From assembly GCA_021826695.1 (NCBI GenBank), contig JAKAYS010000008.1, positions 1 through 42,610 on the forward strand: a DNA stretch of 42,610 nucleotides. Direction: 5' to 3'. Below the pieces are notes generated by a model. It saw only the letters and a list, made by a program, of their open reading frames with translations. It was not told the origin of the DNA and searched no databases. The position numbers were made by a program, and so were the translations under genes. Shown here piece after piece: positions 25,013-33,881 of this stretch (position 1 is its first letter; every line of letters begins with the position of its first letter). The stretch is from Acidobacteriota bacterium (GTDB lineage Bacteria; Acidobacteriota; Terriglobia; Terriglobales; Acidobacteriaceae).

Positions 25013-26335
25013 ATGAGCGACAGCAGCCTCGAACTCCGCGAACAGATTCTTCAACTCGCGGAGCGTTATTTTGAGCAGAAATTCAGCCCGCAAACTTTCG
25101 TAGCGGGCGAGTCGAGCGTGCCCGTTGCCGGCAAGGTACTGGACGCTGCCGATTTGCGCAACCTGATCGACGCATCGCTGGACTGTTGGCTCACTACAGG
25201 ACGATTCGCAGCGCAGTTTGAAAAACAGTTTGCGCGATACTTTGACATCCGCGGCGCGTCGCTGGTCAATTCAGGATCTTCAGCAAATCTGCTCGCATTT
25301 TCCTGCCTCACATCTCCCAAATTAGGAGATCGACGATTGCTTCCCGGGGATGAAGTCATTACGGTCGCTGCGGGATTCCCAACCACCGTAAATCCGATCG
25401 TCCAAAATCGTTGCGTTCCGGTTTTCATTGACATTACAGTGCCGACGTACCAAGCCGATACCACGCAACTTGAAGCGGCATTGAGCGACCGCACCCGCGC
25501 AATTATGATCGCGCACACACTGGGCAACCCTTACGATCTCGATCAAGTTGCGAAGTTCGCAAAGCAACATAAATTATGGCTGATTGAAGACAGTTGCGAT
25601 GCACTTGGCGCCACTTTCCAAGGTAAAAAAGTCGGAACGTTCGGTGACCTGGCAACAGTCAGCTTTTATCCCGCGCACCACATCACGATGGGGGAAGGCG
25701 GCGCGGTTCTCACCAATTCACCGCTACTGAAAACTATCGTCGAGTCTTTCCGCGACTGGGGTCGTGACTGCTGGTGCGAGCCGGGAAAAGAGAATACCTG
25801 CGGCAAGCGCTTTGACTGGCAACTAGGAGAGTTACCCTGCGGATACGACCACAAATACACATATTCGCACATTGGCTACAACCTGAAAATGACCGACATG
25901 CAGGCAGCAATTGGATTGTCTCAGTTGCAAAAGCTGCCTGGTTTCATCGAAGCCCGCAGACGGAACTTCCAGTATCTTTATCGAGGCTTGAAACCGCTCG
26001 AAAACTTGCTGACGCTGCCGAAAAGCACGCCAGACGCCGAACCGAGCTGGTTCGGATTTCCTATCGCAGTTCGCGAAGATGCCCCATTCGACCGTAACGC
26101 GATGATTCGCGAACTTGAGTCGAAGCATATCGCTACGCGACTACTCTTCGGCGGCAATCTCACTCGCCAGCCTGCCTACAAAGAGGTCGAGTATCGTGTA
26201 ATTGGCGGCTTAAAGAACACCGATTTCGTAATGCGCAACGTATTCTGGATTGGTCTGTACCCTGGGTTAACGGATGAAATGCTGGACTACGTAATCGACA
26301 CAATTTCACATTTCTCCGAAAAGAACAGCGCTTAG
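25013..26335 (+). CDS. rfbH: CDP-4-keto-6-deoxy-glucose 3-dehydrase (E1, RfbH/AscC/DdhC type)
   Basis: A 440-aa PLP-fold enzyme of the DegT family. It is the unusual iron-sulfur member that removes the C3 hydroxyl of CDP-4-keto-6-deoxyglucose on the way to CDP-3,6-dideoxyhexoses. The residue that is lysine in aminotransferases is histidine here (H222 in [13 protein letters not shown]), as expected for a PMP-dependent dehydrase. Cysteines C195, C253, C255 and C263 match the C-x57-C-x-C-x7-C spacing of the 2Fe-2S cluster exactly. It opens an operon with a GT39-like gene, rfbF and rfbG. The usual reductase partner E3 is not in the window. Confidence 0.95.
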   Translation: MSDSSLELREQILQLAERYFEQKFSPQTFVAGESSVPVAGKVLDAADLRNLIDASLDCWLTTGRFAAQFEKQFARYFDIRGASLVNSGSSANLLAFSCLTSPKLGDRRLLPGDEVITVAAGFPTTVNPIVQNRCVPVFIDITVPTYQADTTQLEAALSDRTRAIMIAHTLGNPYDLDQVAKFAKQHKLWLIEDSCDALGATFQGKKVGTFGDLATVSFYPAHHITMGEGGAVLTNSPLLKTIVESFRDWGRDCWCEPGKENTCGKRFDWQLGELPCGYDHKYTYSHIGYNLKMTDMQAAIGLSQLQKLPGFIEARRRNFQYLYRGLKPLENLLTLPKSTPDAEPSWFGFPIAVREDAPFDRNAMIRELESKHIATRLLFGGNLTRQPAYKEVEYRVIGGLKNTDFVMRNVFWIGLYPGLTDEMLDYVIDTISHFSEKNSA

Positions 26336-26381
26336 CGAAGTCTACATTTAGCGGCTTTATATTGAGAGGGTTTAACTTCTA

Positions 26382-27998
26382 ATGGCGGCGACCCAGCATC
26401 CAATCTCAGGTTCGAACTTCCAGCAGCTTGCGAAAACATATTTCTCTCGCTCTCTGGAAAAGATTGCAGCAGTTCTTGAGCGTCACCCAACTCCCATTCT
26501 TGCCCTTTTATTTTTACTATATTTATGGATATTGAAAAGCGAACGGACCAAGCCACTGTGGCATGATGAGCTTTTTACTTATTACATTGCACAGGCTCCT
26601 ACGTTTCATAAGATGATCGAATGGACCCAGACGATCGATCTCAACCCACCTTTGTATTACATTGCAGCACGACTTACTTTTCATGTAATTCATCCTGGTA
26701 TTTTTTCTGTTCGATTTCCATCCATGGTTGCATATTTTGTTGCTACATTATGTCTGTACATATTTGTCCGGCGACGCCTTACTCCACTTTACGGATGCTT
26801 AGCAGCTCTCGTTATGCTCTCGAGTGAGTTTAATATTTATTCCTATGAAGCCAGACCTTACGCTATGGTTTTAGGCTTCGCAGGAATTCTTGCTCTTTCT
26901 TGGCAGCGCGCAATCGATGACGATAAGTCTCGCAGTTGGGTCGCTTTACTGTTTGTGGCAATTGGCGGCTTTGGTATGCTGTTGAGCCACATACTGGCTT
27001 CCGTTGCCTATGCTGCTTTTTTAGTCACGGAAGCTATACGGTTTGCAATACGTCGCAAACCTAGCTGGTTGCTCTGGATTTGCCTGGCTATACCTTTGTC
27101 TGCTTGCATTACTTATTTTCACCCTATGCAAAACCATGACGCAGGCACATTTCCGCAGCAGTTCCAGGCGTCTATTTTGCAGCTACTCGCTGCGTATTCT
27201 GATCTTTGGATAGGGATTTCGTCTCTGATAGGAGTTGCAATTATTGTGATTGTACTTCTGACGGAAAAGCAGGAACCATCGAACGTTAAAACACCACACC
27301 ATTCGTTCATCTGGCCAGAAATCATTCTGGCTTTGGGGTTGTGTTGTGTTCCGCTCGTCGTCATCATGGTTTTTATGCATTCGCACAGTGCCTATTTTCC
27401 GCGTTATGGCATACCTGCAATCTTTGGCGCCAGCATATTGGTGCCTTGGTTTATAGCACGATGGACCGGAACAAGTAGTCGTGCTGCCTTGATTTGTTGT
27501 TTGGTCTTTATTTTCGGAGTCGTTACTCCTTCTTCACTTGCCCGACATCTTCAAAACTTGGTACAAAGAGAAAAACCAAAACCCGCCAGTTTGACAGGAG
27601 AATCAAATGTTTCTTTATCAAAGGTTATGGTGGATCTTCCTCTAGTTGATGCGAGTGGATTGACGTTTCTTGAGATGAATAGCCGCGAGAACACTGCGTT
27701 TCTTTCTCGCGTGTATTACCTGAATGACATGGAGGCGGCAATTCAATATTCGAATGCCACCATCTTTGAAGGTTTCCCCTATTTAAAGAATAAGTTTCCT
27801 ATTCGCGCCCATATCGAGCCATATCGGCAGTTCATTCAGCAACATTCAAAATTTCTTGTTTTAGGGACCTATAACTACCCTGAGGATTGGATATTGCGGA
27901 AACTGCTTGCAGATCATGCGACTCTTCGCTTTTTAGGAGATTATTCATCAGGCTACAAAGATGAGCAGCTCTATGAAGTTACACTCGATCATCGTTGA
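26382..27998 (+). CDS. GT39/ArnT-like polyprenyl-phosphate-dependent membrane glycosyltransferase
   Basis: A 538-aa GT-C-fold membrane protein with about eleven spans in the first 400 residues and a soluble C-terminal part. The catalytic loop shows WHDELFTYYIA, with the Asp-Glu pair (about D63, E64), and a following DLNPPLYYI motif, both typical of GT39/PMT-like enzymes. These use a polyprenyl-phosphate sugar on the outer face of the membrane and transfer it to lipid A, protein or a glycan. The GtrA and GtrB-like genes 3-5 kb away could provide that donor. The coding sequence is more AT-rich than the neighbouring rfb genes, a possible sign of different origin. It lies between rfbH and rfbF on the same strand. 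Confidence 0.85.
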   Translation: MAATQHPISGSNFQQLAKTYFSRSLEKIAAVLERHPTPILALLFLLYLWILKSERTKPLWHDELFTYYIAQAPTFHKMIEWTQTIDLNPPLYYIAARLTFHVIHPGIFSVRFPSMVAYFVATLCLYIFVRRRLTPLYGCLAALVMLSSEFNIYSYEARPYAMVLGFAGILALSWQRAIDDDKSRSWVALLFVAIGGFGMLLSHILASVAYAAFLVTEAIRFAIRRKPSWLLWICLAIPLSACITYFHPMQNHDAGTFPQQFQASILQLLAAYSDLWIGISSLIGVAIIVIVLLTEKQEPSNVKTPHHSFIWPEIILALGLCCVPLVVIMVFMHSHSAYFPRYGIPAIFGASILVPWFIARWTGTSSRAALICCLVFIFGVVTPSSLARHLQNLVQREKPKPASLTGESNVSLSKVMVDLPLVDASGLTFLEMNSRENTAFLSRVYYLNDMEAAIQYSNATIFEGFPYLKNKFPIRAHIEPYRQFIQQHSKFLVLGTYNYPEDWILRKLLADHATLRFLGDYSSGYKDEQLYEVTLDHR

Positions 27999-28063
27999 TA
28001 CATCGAATTATCGAACTAAGTTCAATCTATTCCTGATTATTTTGAGACGTGACGGAGACAATT

Positions 28064-28837
28064 ATGAAGGTAATCATTCTTGCGGGTGGTCTCGGTAGTC
28101 GATTGGCGGAAGAGACTTCGCTGCGGCCCAAGCCGATGGTGGAGATAGGCGGGCGACCCATCCTGTGGCACATCATGAAGATCTATTCCCACTACGGCAT
28201 CAACGACTTCATCGTGTGTCTGGGCTACAAGGGCTACATGATCAAGGAATTTTTTGCCAATTATTTCCTTCACTCCGCGGACGTCACCATCGATCTAAAG
28301 CAGAACAAGATTGAAACACATAACACACATTGCGAACCTTGGAGGATCACGCTGATCGATACCGGAGCGACCACGATGACGGGTGGACGTCTGAAGCGCG
28401 CTCTTCCCTACCTAGGCGGCGATGAAGAGTTTTGTCTCACCTATGGCGATGGGCTAGCTGATATCAACATTTCTAACTTACTCAAGTTTCATCGCAGCAA
28501 CAAAAAACTTGTGACGGTGACTGCAACGCAGTCGGTAGGGAAGTTTGGCGCGCTTGAAATCGCCGATGACGCCCAAGTCACTTCCTTCTCAGAAAAGCCT
28601 AGAGGCGATGGTCGATGGGTAAGCGGTGGCTTTTTTGTACTCTCCTCTAAGATCGCACCCTACATCAAAGGCGACTCCACGATTTGGGAGCGCGATCCGC
28701 TGGAGACATTGAGTCGCGAAGGACAAGTGTCCGCATATAAACATCGCGGTTTCTGGCAACCGATGGACACAGTCCACGACAAAAGCCTTCTGGAAGAACT
28801 TTGGGCGAAGGACGCTGCCCCCTGGAAGACCTGGTAG
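28064..28837 (+). CDS. rfbF: glucose-1-phosphate cytidylyltransferase
   Basis: A 257-aa nucleotidyltransferase, exactly the usual length. It makes CDP-glucose from CTP and glucose-1-phosphate. The N-terminal signature GGLGSRLAEETSLRPKPMVEIGGRP and the following LWHIMKIYSHYGINDF segment are diagnostic. ATG 28064 is chosen because CGGAGA lies about 6 nt upstream and homologues begin MKVIILAGG; a frame extending to 28049 adds five residues only. The gene is followed after 10 nt by rfbG, the next enzyme of the pathway. Confidence 0.96.
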   Translation: MKVIILAGGLGSRLAEETSLRPKPMVEIGGRPILWHIMKIYSHYGINDFIVCLGYKGYMIKEFFANYFLHSADVTIDLKQNKIETHNTHCEPWRITLIDTGATTMTGGRLKRALPYLGGDEEFCLTYGDGLADINISNLLKFHRSNKKLVTVTATQSVGKFGALEIADDAQVTSFSEKPRGDGRWVSGGFFVLSSKIAPYIKGDSTIWERDPLETLSREGQVSAYKHRGFWQPMDTVHDKSLLEELWAKDAAPWKTW

Positions 28838-28847
28838 GACTAATCCG

Positions 28848-29933
28848 ATGAAGACATTCTGGGACGGCCGCAAAGTCTTTTTGACCGGACACACCGGCTT
28901 CAAGGGCAGTTGGCTGGCACTCTGGCTGCAACAGCTCGGTGCAGACGTCCTGGGCTATGCGCTTGCCCCGCACACCACTCCCAACTTGTTCACTGCGGCC
29001 CACGTTGCGGAGGGCATGACATCTGTGTTTGGCGATCTCAGCGATCTGCCTCGCTTGAAGGATACGCTCCTAAGACATCGCCCGGAAATCGTCATCCACA
29101 TGGCCGCGCAGGCGCTGGTGCGCGCTTCCTATCAAGACCCAGTCGGCACCTATGAAACAAATGTACTTGGCACGGCAAAATTATTGGAAGCCGTGCGCTC
29201 GTGCGACTCCGTGCATGCCGTCGTCGTGGTCACGACAGACAAATGCTATGAGAACCAGGAATGGCTTTGGGCCTATCGAGAGAATGACGCGCTTGGCGGA
29301 TTCGATCCGTACAGCAACAGCAAGGCCTGCGCGGAAATGGTCCTCAGCGCGTACCGCAATTCTTTTTTTCATCCCGCGCTCTATGCCGAGCATGGCGTCG
29401 CGCTGGCCTCCGCGCGCGCTGGCAATGTTATCGGCGGTGGAGACTGGTCCTCCGACCGACTCATCGCCGACATCGTCCGCGCCTTCACCTCCGGCGAGAC
29501 GCTGCAAATCCGCAGTCCCCATGCAATCCGACCGTGGCAGCACGTACTGGAACCGCTGCGCGGCTATCTAACCTTGGCGGAAAAGTTATGTGCGAATGGC
29601 ACTCAGTTTTCCGGCGCGTGGAATTTTGGCCCGCGATACACAGACACCAAATCTGTAGAGTGGATTGTGGAGTATCTCGCATCGCGTTGGGGATCAACTC
29701 CCTCAGATGTGCCTCCCCGCTGGGAAATCGATCGCGCAAGCCATCCCCACGAAGCGCAAATGTTAAAGCTGGACTGGACCAAGGCATCGCTGGAACTTGG
29801 CTGGCGCCCAACACTATCACTAGCGGAAACATTGGACATGACGTTGGACTGGTACAAGGGCGTCCACGCAGGGGAAGACGCGCGCCAGAAATGTCTTACT
29901 CAGTTGGATGCGTATCGTCAGTGTTTGTCGTAG
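28848..29933 (+). CDS. rfbG: CDP-glucose 4,6-dehydratase
   Basis: A 361-aa extended short-chain dehydrogenase that converts CDP-glucose to CDP-4-keto-6-deoxyglucose, the substrate of the RfbH dehydrase. The NAD loop GHTGFKGSW near residue 14, the VVVTTDKCYEN segment, and the Tyr-x3-Lys pair in DPYSNSKACAE are all present, along with GNVIGGGDW. It is the last gene of the rfbH-GT39-rfbF-rfbG run. Its final 38 bases overlap the 3' end of the convergent acyltransferase gene, so the two transcripts are antisense to each other there. Confidence 0.96.
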   Translation: MKTFWDGRKVFLTGHTGFKGSWLALWLQQLGADVLGYALAPHTTPNLFTAAHVAEGMTSVFGDLSDLPRLKDTLLRHRPEIVIHMAAQALVRASYQDPVGTYETNVLGTAKLLEAVRSCDSVHAVVVVTTDKCYENQEWLWAYRENDALGGFDPYSNSKACAEMVLSAYRNSFFHPALYAEHGVALASARAGNVIGGGDWSSDRLIADIVRAFTSGETLQIRSPHAIRPWQHVLEPLRGYLTLAEKLCANGTQFSGAWNFGPRYTDTKSVEWIVEYLASRWGSTPSDVPPRWEIDRASHPHEAQMLKLDWTKASLELGWRPTLSLAETLDMTLDWYKGVHAGEDARQKCLTQLDAYRQCLS

Positions 29934-31086
29934 ATATTTTTGAGAACCACTCCCAACTCTTGAGCCTCAAAAATGGGCTTTCCAGATAACGCCACGAGAG
30001 CCATGCCATCCCGTAGGTTATTAGGCCGATCATCAAGATGACAAGTAGTGCTAATGGAACTCTCAAAGGAAGCAACCGCATATTTGCAAGCAATTTATAG
30101 AATGCATACAGCGGTACGAGATGAAAGACATACATGGCGTAACTGCGCTTGCTGATGGCCCGTAAAAATGATCCGCTGAGCAGGGCCGAAGCAATTTTCC
30201 CGCTCCCTCTTGCACACAGACCCACGACACCGCCATACAATAGAGCAAAGAATGTCAGCCCCACCGTATACATTCTGATCTCATAGCCCGGGCTACCCAC
30301 CCTCCCAACGAAATACAGCCCAATGCCTCCAATAATGGTTGCCGACCAGCAAAGCTTATTCAGGAAGACCGGACGCACATTATGCCGAATGAGTACAGCG
30401 AGAGCTGCACCCGCCACAAGGTCGTCCATCCTGCAATACGTAAGCCGATAGATAAGATAGGTGTCTGTGTGATGGGAAAGCAAATAAGTTCTCAAAAAAA
30501 GGGCCGCAAAAAAAAGCACGAAGATTAACGGCATCCGAAGTTGCTTCGGGCAAAAATAAATTATTAAGGGCCATACCAGATAGAACTGCTCTTCAACGCA
30601 AAGACTCCAAAACTGACCAAAATAAATATCGGATGCGAAGTCTCCACCTAAAAAATTCCGATAATAGAGCGCGAACGGCGCAAATCCGATTCTCGATAAG
30701 CTTCGATGATGCAAAATTAGTGCCGAGCAAAGAAATACGTAGTATACAGGCCAGATTCTGAGAGCTCTCCTCCAATAAAAGCGAGGGAAATAGTACATTC
30801 TCTGTTTTGTATCGAGAAGTATTCCTGTAATCAAAAATCCTGATAGAACAAAAAAGAGATCTACTCCGCTTCTGCCATTCAAGACAAAACTATTCAACAA
30901 AGCGCTTGAGGACTCGTCGCGAAGCAAGAAATATCCCCCAGTATGAACCCAAAGTACCATCATGATGGCAATTGCTCGTAGACCATCTAGTTGGTTGATG
31001 TGCCCAGAGATGACCTTTGGTTGGTCTGCTGGGCTGACATGAGGATTCAGGAAATTGTTCGATATCATCCGTCGTCTCAACGGCAT
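29896..31086 (-). CDS. acyltransferase-3 (OafA-like) membrane O-acyltransferase
   Basis: A 396-aa membrane protein with about ten spans. Near the N-terminus it has the family motif LDGLRAIAIMMVLWVHTGG, with the conserved Arg and His separated by ten residues (R-x10-H). Later comes LFFVLSGFLITGILL. It should add acetyl or another acyl group to a surface glycan. The start overlaps the stop of the preceding GT2 gene by 10 nt; ATG 31068 is an equally possible start six codons later. It completes a minus-strand gtrA-GT2-acyltransferase unit. Confidence 0.92.
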   Translation of the reverse strand: MPLRRRMISNNFLNPHVSPADQPKVISGHINQLDGLRAIAIMMVLWVHTGGYFLLRDESSSALLNSFVLNGRSGVDLFFVLSGFLITGILLDTKQRMYYFPRFYWRRALRIWPVYYVFLCSALILHHRSLSRIGFAPFALYYRNFLGGDFASDIYFGQFWSLCVEEQFYLVWPLIIYFCPKQLRMPLIFVLFFAALFLRTYLLSHHTDTYLIYRLTYCRMDDLVAGAALAVLIRHNVRPVFLNKLCWSATIIGGIGLYFVGRVGSPGYEIRMYTVGLTFFALLYGGVVGLCARGSGKIASALLSGSFLRAISKRSYAMYVFHLVPLYAFYKLLANMRLLPLRVPLALLVILMIGLITYGMAWLSWRYLESPFLRLKSWEWFSKISTTNTDDTHPTE

Positions 31087-32048
31087 GCATCCGATCCCAT
31101 AGGCACTTGGGGTGGGTACTCGAAATTCACGCGCTCGCGTTCCACGGCAAACGGCCTCTTTTGGATTTGGGTGTGGATGGCGCCGATATACTCGCCCATC
31201 ACGCCCATAAACACCAGCAGGATGGAGCTGACGAAGAACATGCCGATGACCAGCGGCGCCACGCCCACGGAGAAGCTGCGCCAGAACAATAGCTTGTACA
31301 CCAGATAGCTTAGCCCGATGAGGAACGACAGCAATGCGCCGCCGAAGCCGGTGAAAGTCATCAGGCGCAGCGGCACTTTGGAATGGTTGATGATGCCCAA
31401 CATGCCGTAGTCGTAGAGCGTGTAGAAATTGTTTTTTGTGATTCCGCGCGACCTGCCCGGCTGGTCATAGTACAGCTTTTTATGCGGCAGGCCGATCTCG
31501 GCGATCATGCCGCGAAAATAGGGGTATGGGTCGCCAAAGGACTTGACCAGATCGACCACGCGACGGTCATACAGGCCGAAACCGGTAAAGTTCTCGAAGG
31601 TCTCAATCGACGACAGCCGGTTTACCAGCGCGTAGTATCGTTTACGCGCCCAGAACATCAGCGAGTTCTCCTGGCTGCTGCGCTTGATGGCCAGCACCAT
31701 GGAATAACCTTCCTCCCATCCCTGCACCAGGTCGGCGATCATCTCGGGCGGGTCCTGCATGTCGGCGACGATGCCGATGACAGCGTCCCCCTGCGCCTGC
31801 CAGAAGGCGTGCATGGGCGAGCGGACATGGCCGAAGTTGCGCGAGTTCACGATGATCTTGACGTTTGGATCGGCGGCCGCCAGTTCCTTCAATACCGCGA
31901 CGGTGCGGTCCTCGGAAGCATTGTCGATGAAGATGTGCTCGTACTTATAGCGACCCAGGGACGCGATGACGGCACGCACGCGTGTGTATAGCTCAACCAC
32001 ATTGTCTTGCTCGTTATAACAAGGGGTGATGATACTGATGGTCTTCAC
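31077..32048 (-). CDS. GT2 polyprenyl-phosphate glycosyltransferase (GtrB/DPM1-like)
   Basis: A 323-aa protein with an N-terminal GT-A domain and two C-terminal membrane spans (about 232-255 and 265-290). Motifs are SIITPCYNEQDNV, IDNASEDRT, NSRNFGHVRSP and VADMQDPPEM, the pattern of dolichol-phosphate-mannose-synthase and GtrB enzymes. They transfer a sugar from an NDP-sugar to undecaprenyl phosphate at the cytoplasmic face. GTG 32048 follows GAGGCGAC at good spacing. The gtrA-like gene directly upstream is the expected flippase partner. Confidence 0.93.
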   Translation of the reverse strand: MKTISIITPCYNEQDNVVELYTRVRAVIASLGRYKYEHIFIDNASEDRTVAVLKELAAADPNVKIIVNSRNFGHVRSPMHAFWQAQGDAVIGIVADMQDPPEMIADLVQGWEEGYSMVLAIKRSSQENSLMFWARKRYYALVNRLSSIETFENFTGFGLYDRRVVDLVKSFGDPYPYFRGMIAEIGLPHKKLYYDQPGRSRGITKNNFYTLYDYGMLGIINHSKVPLRLMTFTGFGGALLSFLIGLSYLVYKLLFWRSFSVGVAPLVIGMFFVSSILLVFMGVMGEYIGAIHTQIQKRPFAVERERVNFEYPPQVPMGSDACR

Positions 32049-32110
32049 GTCGCCTCGCGATAGGGTATGAAAACTATAGTAACGGTCTGAGAGGAGTTCG
32101 AGTTTGCAAT

Positions 32111-32752
32111 TCAGTCAAGCTTTTGTGTTTCTTCCAGGGCGTCGTTCGCCAGGTTTTCGACCATGCCCGACGTCACCCTCTGCATCGGCTCCGGATTTTC
32201 CGCGGCGGCATCGCGCGCCGCATCGTCGGGAACGCGGAACGAGAAATGCTTATGCCCGAAGAAGCTGTAGATCACGCCGAATCCCATCACCAGAGCGCCC
32301 GCTACATACGGCCCGCCGCGTTGCAGGTGAAACGCATAATGCAACCCCTCCACCAGCAGCGGCAGCAGCACCAGCCCCGGCAACATCCCGCTACCGTAAA
32401 CCAGGAGGCAGCGCAGCCACTCCACCAGATAGTTCCCTTTTGTGTGGAAGACCAAAAACTTGTAGCCAAAATAGGCGACGGTGATGCTCAAAAAATTGGA
32501 GAAGACAGCGGCGTAGATGTATCCGTATCGCACCCGCGGCATCAGCAGCGCAGTGAACAGAGCATACAGACTGTATCCGAAAAACGTATTCCATGTACCC
32601 ACCAGCAAATAGCGAAAAAATTGTCCCGGCGGAATGTGACTGATGAGCTGGCGCAGAAGTCCATGATGGTTCGACCGCTTGGGGGCCTGTCGATCGTGGG
32701 TCCTCTGCTGCGCCAATAGCGGGTCCATTTCTCTAAAAATGAGTGCGGACAT
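32111..32752 (-). CDS. GtrA family membrane protein
   Basis: A 213-aa protein with four hydrophobic segments between about residues 45 and 170 and the GtrA landmarks FFRYLLVGTWNTFFGY and FLSITVAYFGYKFLVF, with FFGHKHFSF at the end of the domain. GtrA proteins are thought to move undecaprenyl-phosphate sugars across the membrane. The N-terminal 40 residues and C-terminal 35 residues are polar extensions. ATG 32728 is a possible alternative start. The gene heads the minus-strand unit with the GtrB-like and acyltransferase genes. Confidence 0.92.
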   Translation of the reverse strand: MSALIFREMDPLLAQQRTHDRQAPKRSNHHGLLRQLISHIPPGQFFRYLLVGTWNTFFGYSLYALFTALLMPRVRYGYIYAAVFSNFLSITVAYFGYKFLVFHTKGNYLVEWLRCLLVYGSGMLPGLVLLPLLVEGLHYAFHLQRGGPYVAGALVMGFGVIYSFFGHKHFSFRVPDDAARDAAAENPEPMQRVTSGMVENLANDALEETQKLD

Positions 32753-32857
32753 AGCTGTTTGAGATGCATACGCTACGCCAGAGGTAACTTTTTGCCTTCG
32801 GGACGCGATATGACATCATGATAGACAGAGCCAGCGAAGGCTTCCAGCATACCAACG

Positions 32858-33844
32858 ATGACAGTTCCGGGACGAGTTACCATCGGAATTCCGACCATCA
32901 ACCGCAGCCAGTTGGCCATGCGCGCCATTCGCAGCGCCCTGGCGCAAACTTACTCCGACATAGAAGTGATTGTATCGGACGACGCCTCCACCGACGACAC
33001 CGTGGAGCGCGTTCGCGAGATTGAGGATCCGCGCCTGGTGCTGTTCGAGCAAAAGCAGCGGCTCGGCCTCGTCGGCAACTTCGATTTTTGTCTGCGGCAC
33101 GCCAGCGGAGAATTTTTTCTCTTGCTCGGCGATGACGATGTTTTACTACCAAAGGCCATTGAGCGGCTTACGGAACCATTTTTACGTCAGATCGCGGATT
33201 TCCATCCAAGTGCGGTAGGTGCAGTTTGGTCCCCATGCCAAATAGCCGATACCGAGGGAAGACGGCTATGGATTACAGATAGCGGCCCTCTTTTTGAAAC
33301 CTCGGCCTCTATGATCGCAGAACTTCTTGCTGGCAATCGGGGTTCACGGTTCAGCAGTATTCTTGTGCGAACCGCCGATGCAATTGCGGTGGGAGGATAC
33401 CAGAAGAGCCACGGAGACCACTGTGACCTGGGGAACTGGGGCCGCGCCGCGCTATTGCACGATTACATGGTTTGCATCCATGAGCCATTGGTGCAATATA
33501 CCCAACATCATGGAAGCACTACCAGCCAATCCTCTGTTAAGGAATGGCAAGACTGGGCCAGCGTCATGCATGCCGATCTGCTTGCAAGCGCCCGCGCGAG
33601 CCGCGATCCGAATGCAGAAAAACAAATAAAATCGTCCAGGAATAATTTGATCAGCGGCGTTACCTTAACCATCCTGATCCAGACCATCGGCAAGCCTGGC
33701 TGGATTCGGAACGCATTGCTGCAATCGCTGCGTACACCGGGGGCAATATTCACTCCGTATATGCTCCGCAGGCTGCTGAAGGATGGCCGGAAAGTCCTCA
33801 CGCTGCGCCAGAACTCGAAACGCGCGCATCGTGCTGCGTCCTAA
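32858..33844 (+). CDS. GT2 family cytoplasmic glycosyltransferase
   Basis: A 328-aa soluble glycosyltransferase with a GT-A fold: TIGIPTINRSQLAMRAIRSAL at the start, VIVSDDASTDDT (nucleotide-binding aspartates), and LLGDDDVLLP carrying the DxD metal motif near residue 91. No membrane span is seen. It probably adds one sugar to the lipid-linked repeat. The gene is transcribed alone on the plus strand between two minus-strand units; 105 bp separate it from the divergent gtrA-like gene and 37 bp from the convergent FkbM gene. No strong ribosome-binding site precedes ATG 32858. Confidence 0.9.
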   Translation: MTVPGRVTIGIPTINRSQLAMRAIRSALAQTYSDIEVIVSDDASTDDTVERVREIEDPRLVLFEQKQRLGLVGNFDFCLRHASGEFFLLLGDDDVLLPKAIERLTEPFLRQIADFHPSAVGAVWSPCQIADTEGRRLWITDSGPLFETSASMIAELLAGNRGSRFSSILVRTADAIAVGGYQKSHGDHCDLGNWGRAALLHDYMVCIHEPLVQYTQHHGSTTSQSSVKEWQDWASVMHADLLASARASRDPNAEKQIKSSRNNLISGVTLTILIQTIGKPGWIRNALLQSLRTPGAIFTPYMLRRLLKDGRKVLTLRQNSKRAHRAAS

Positions 33845-33881
33845 CTGTGCGCGAGAGTTCCTACAGCGCATACCGGCAACA

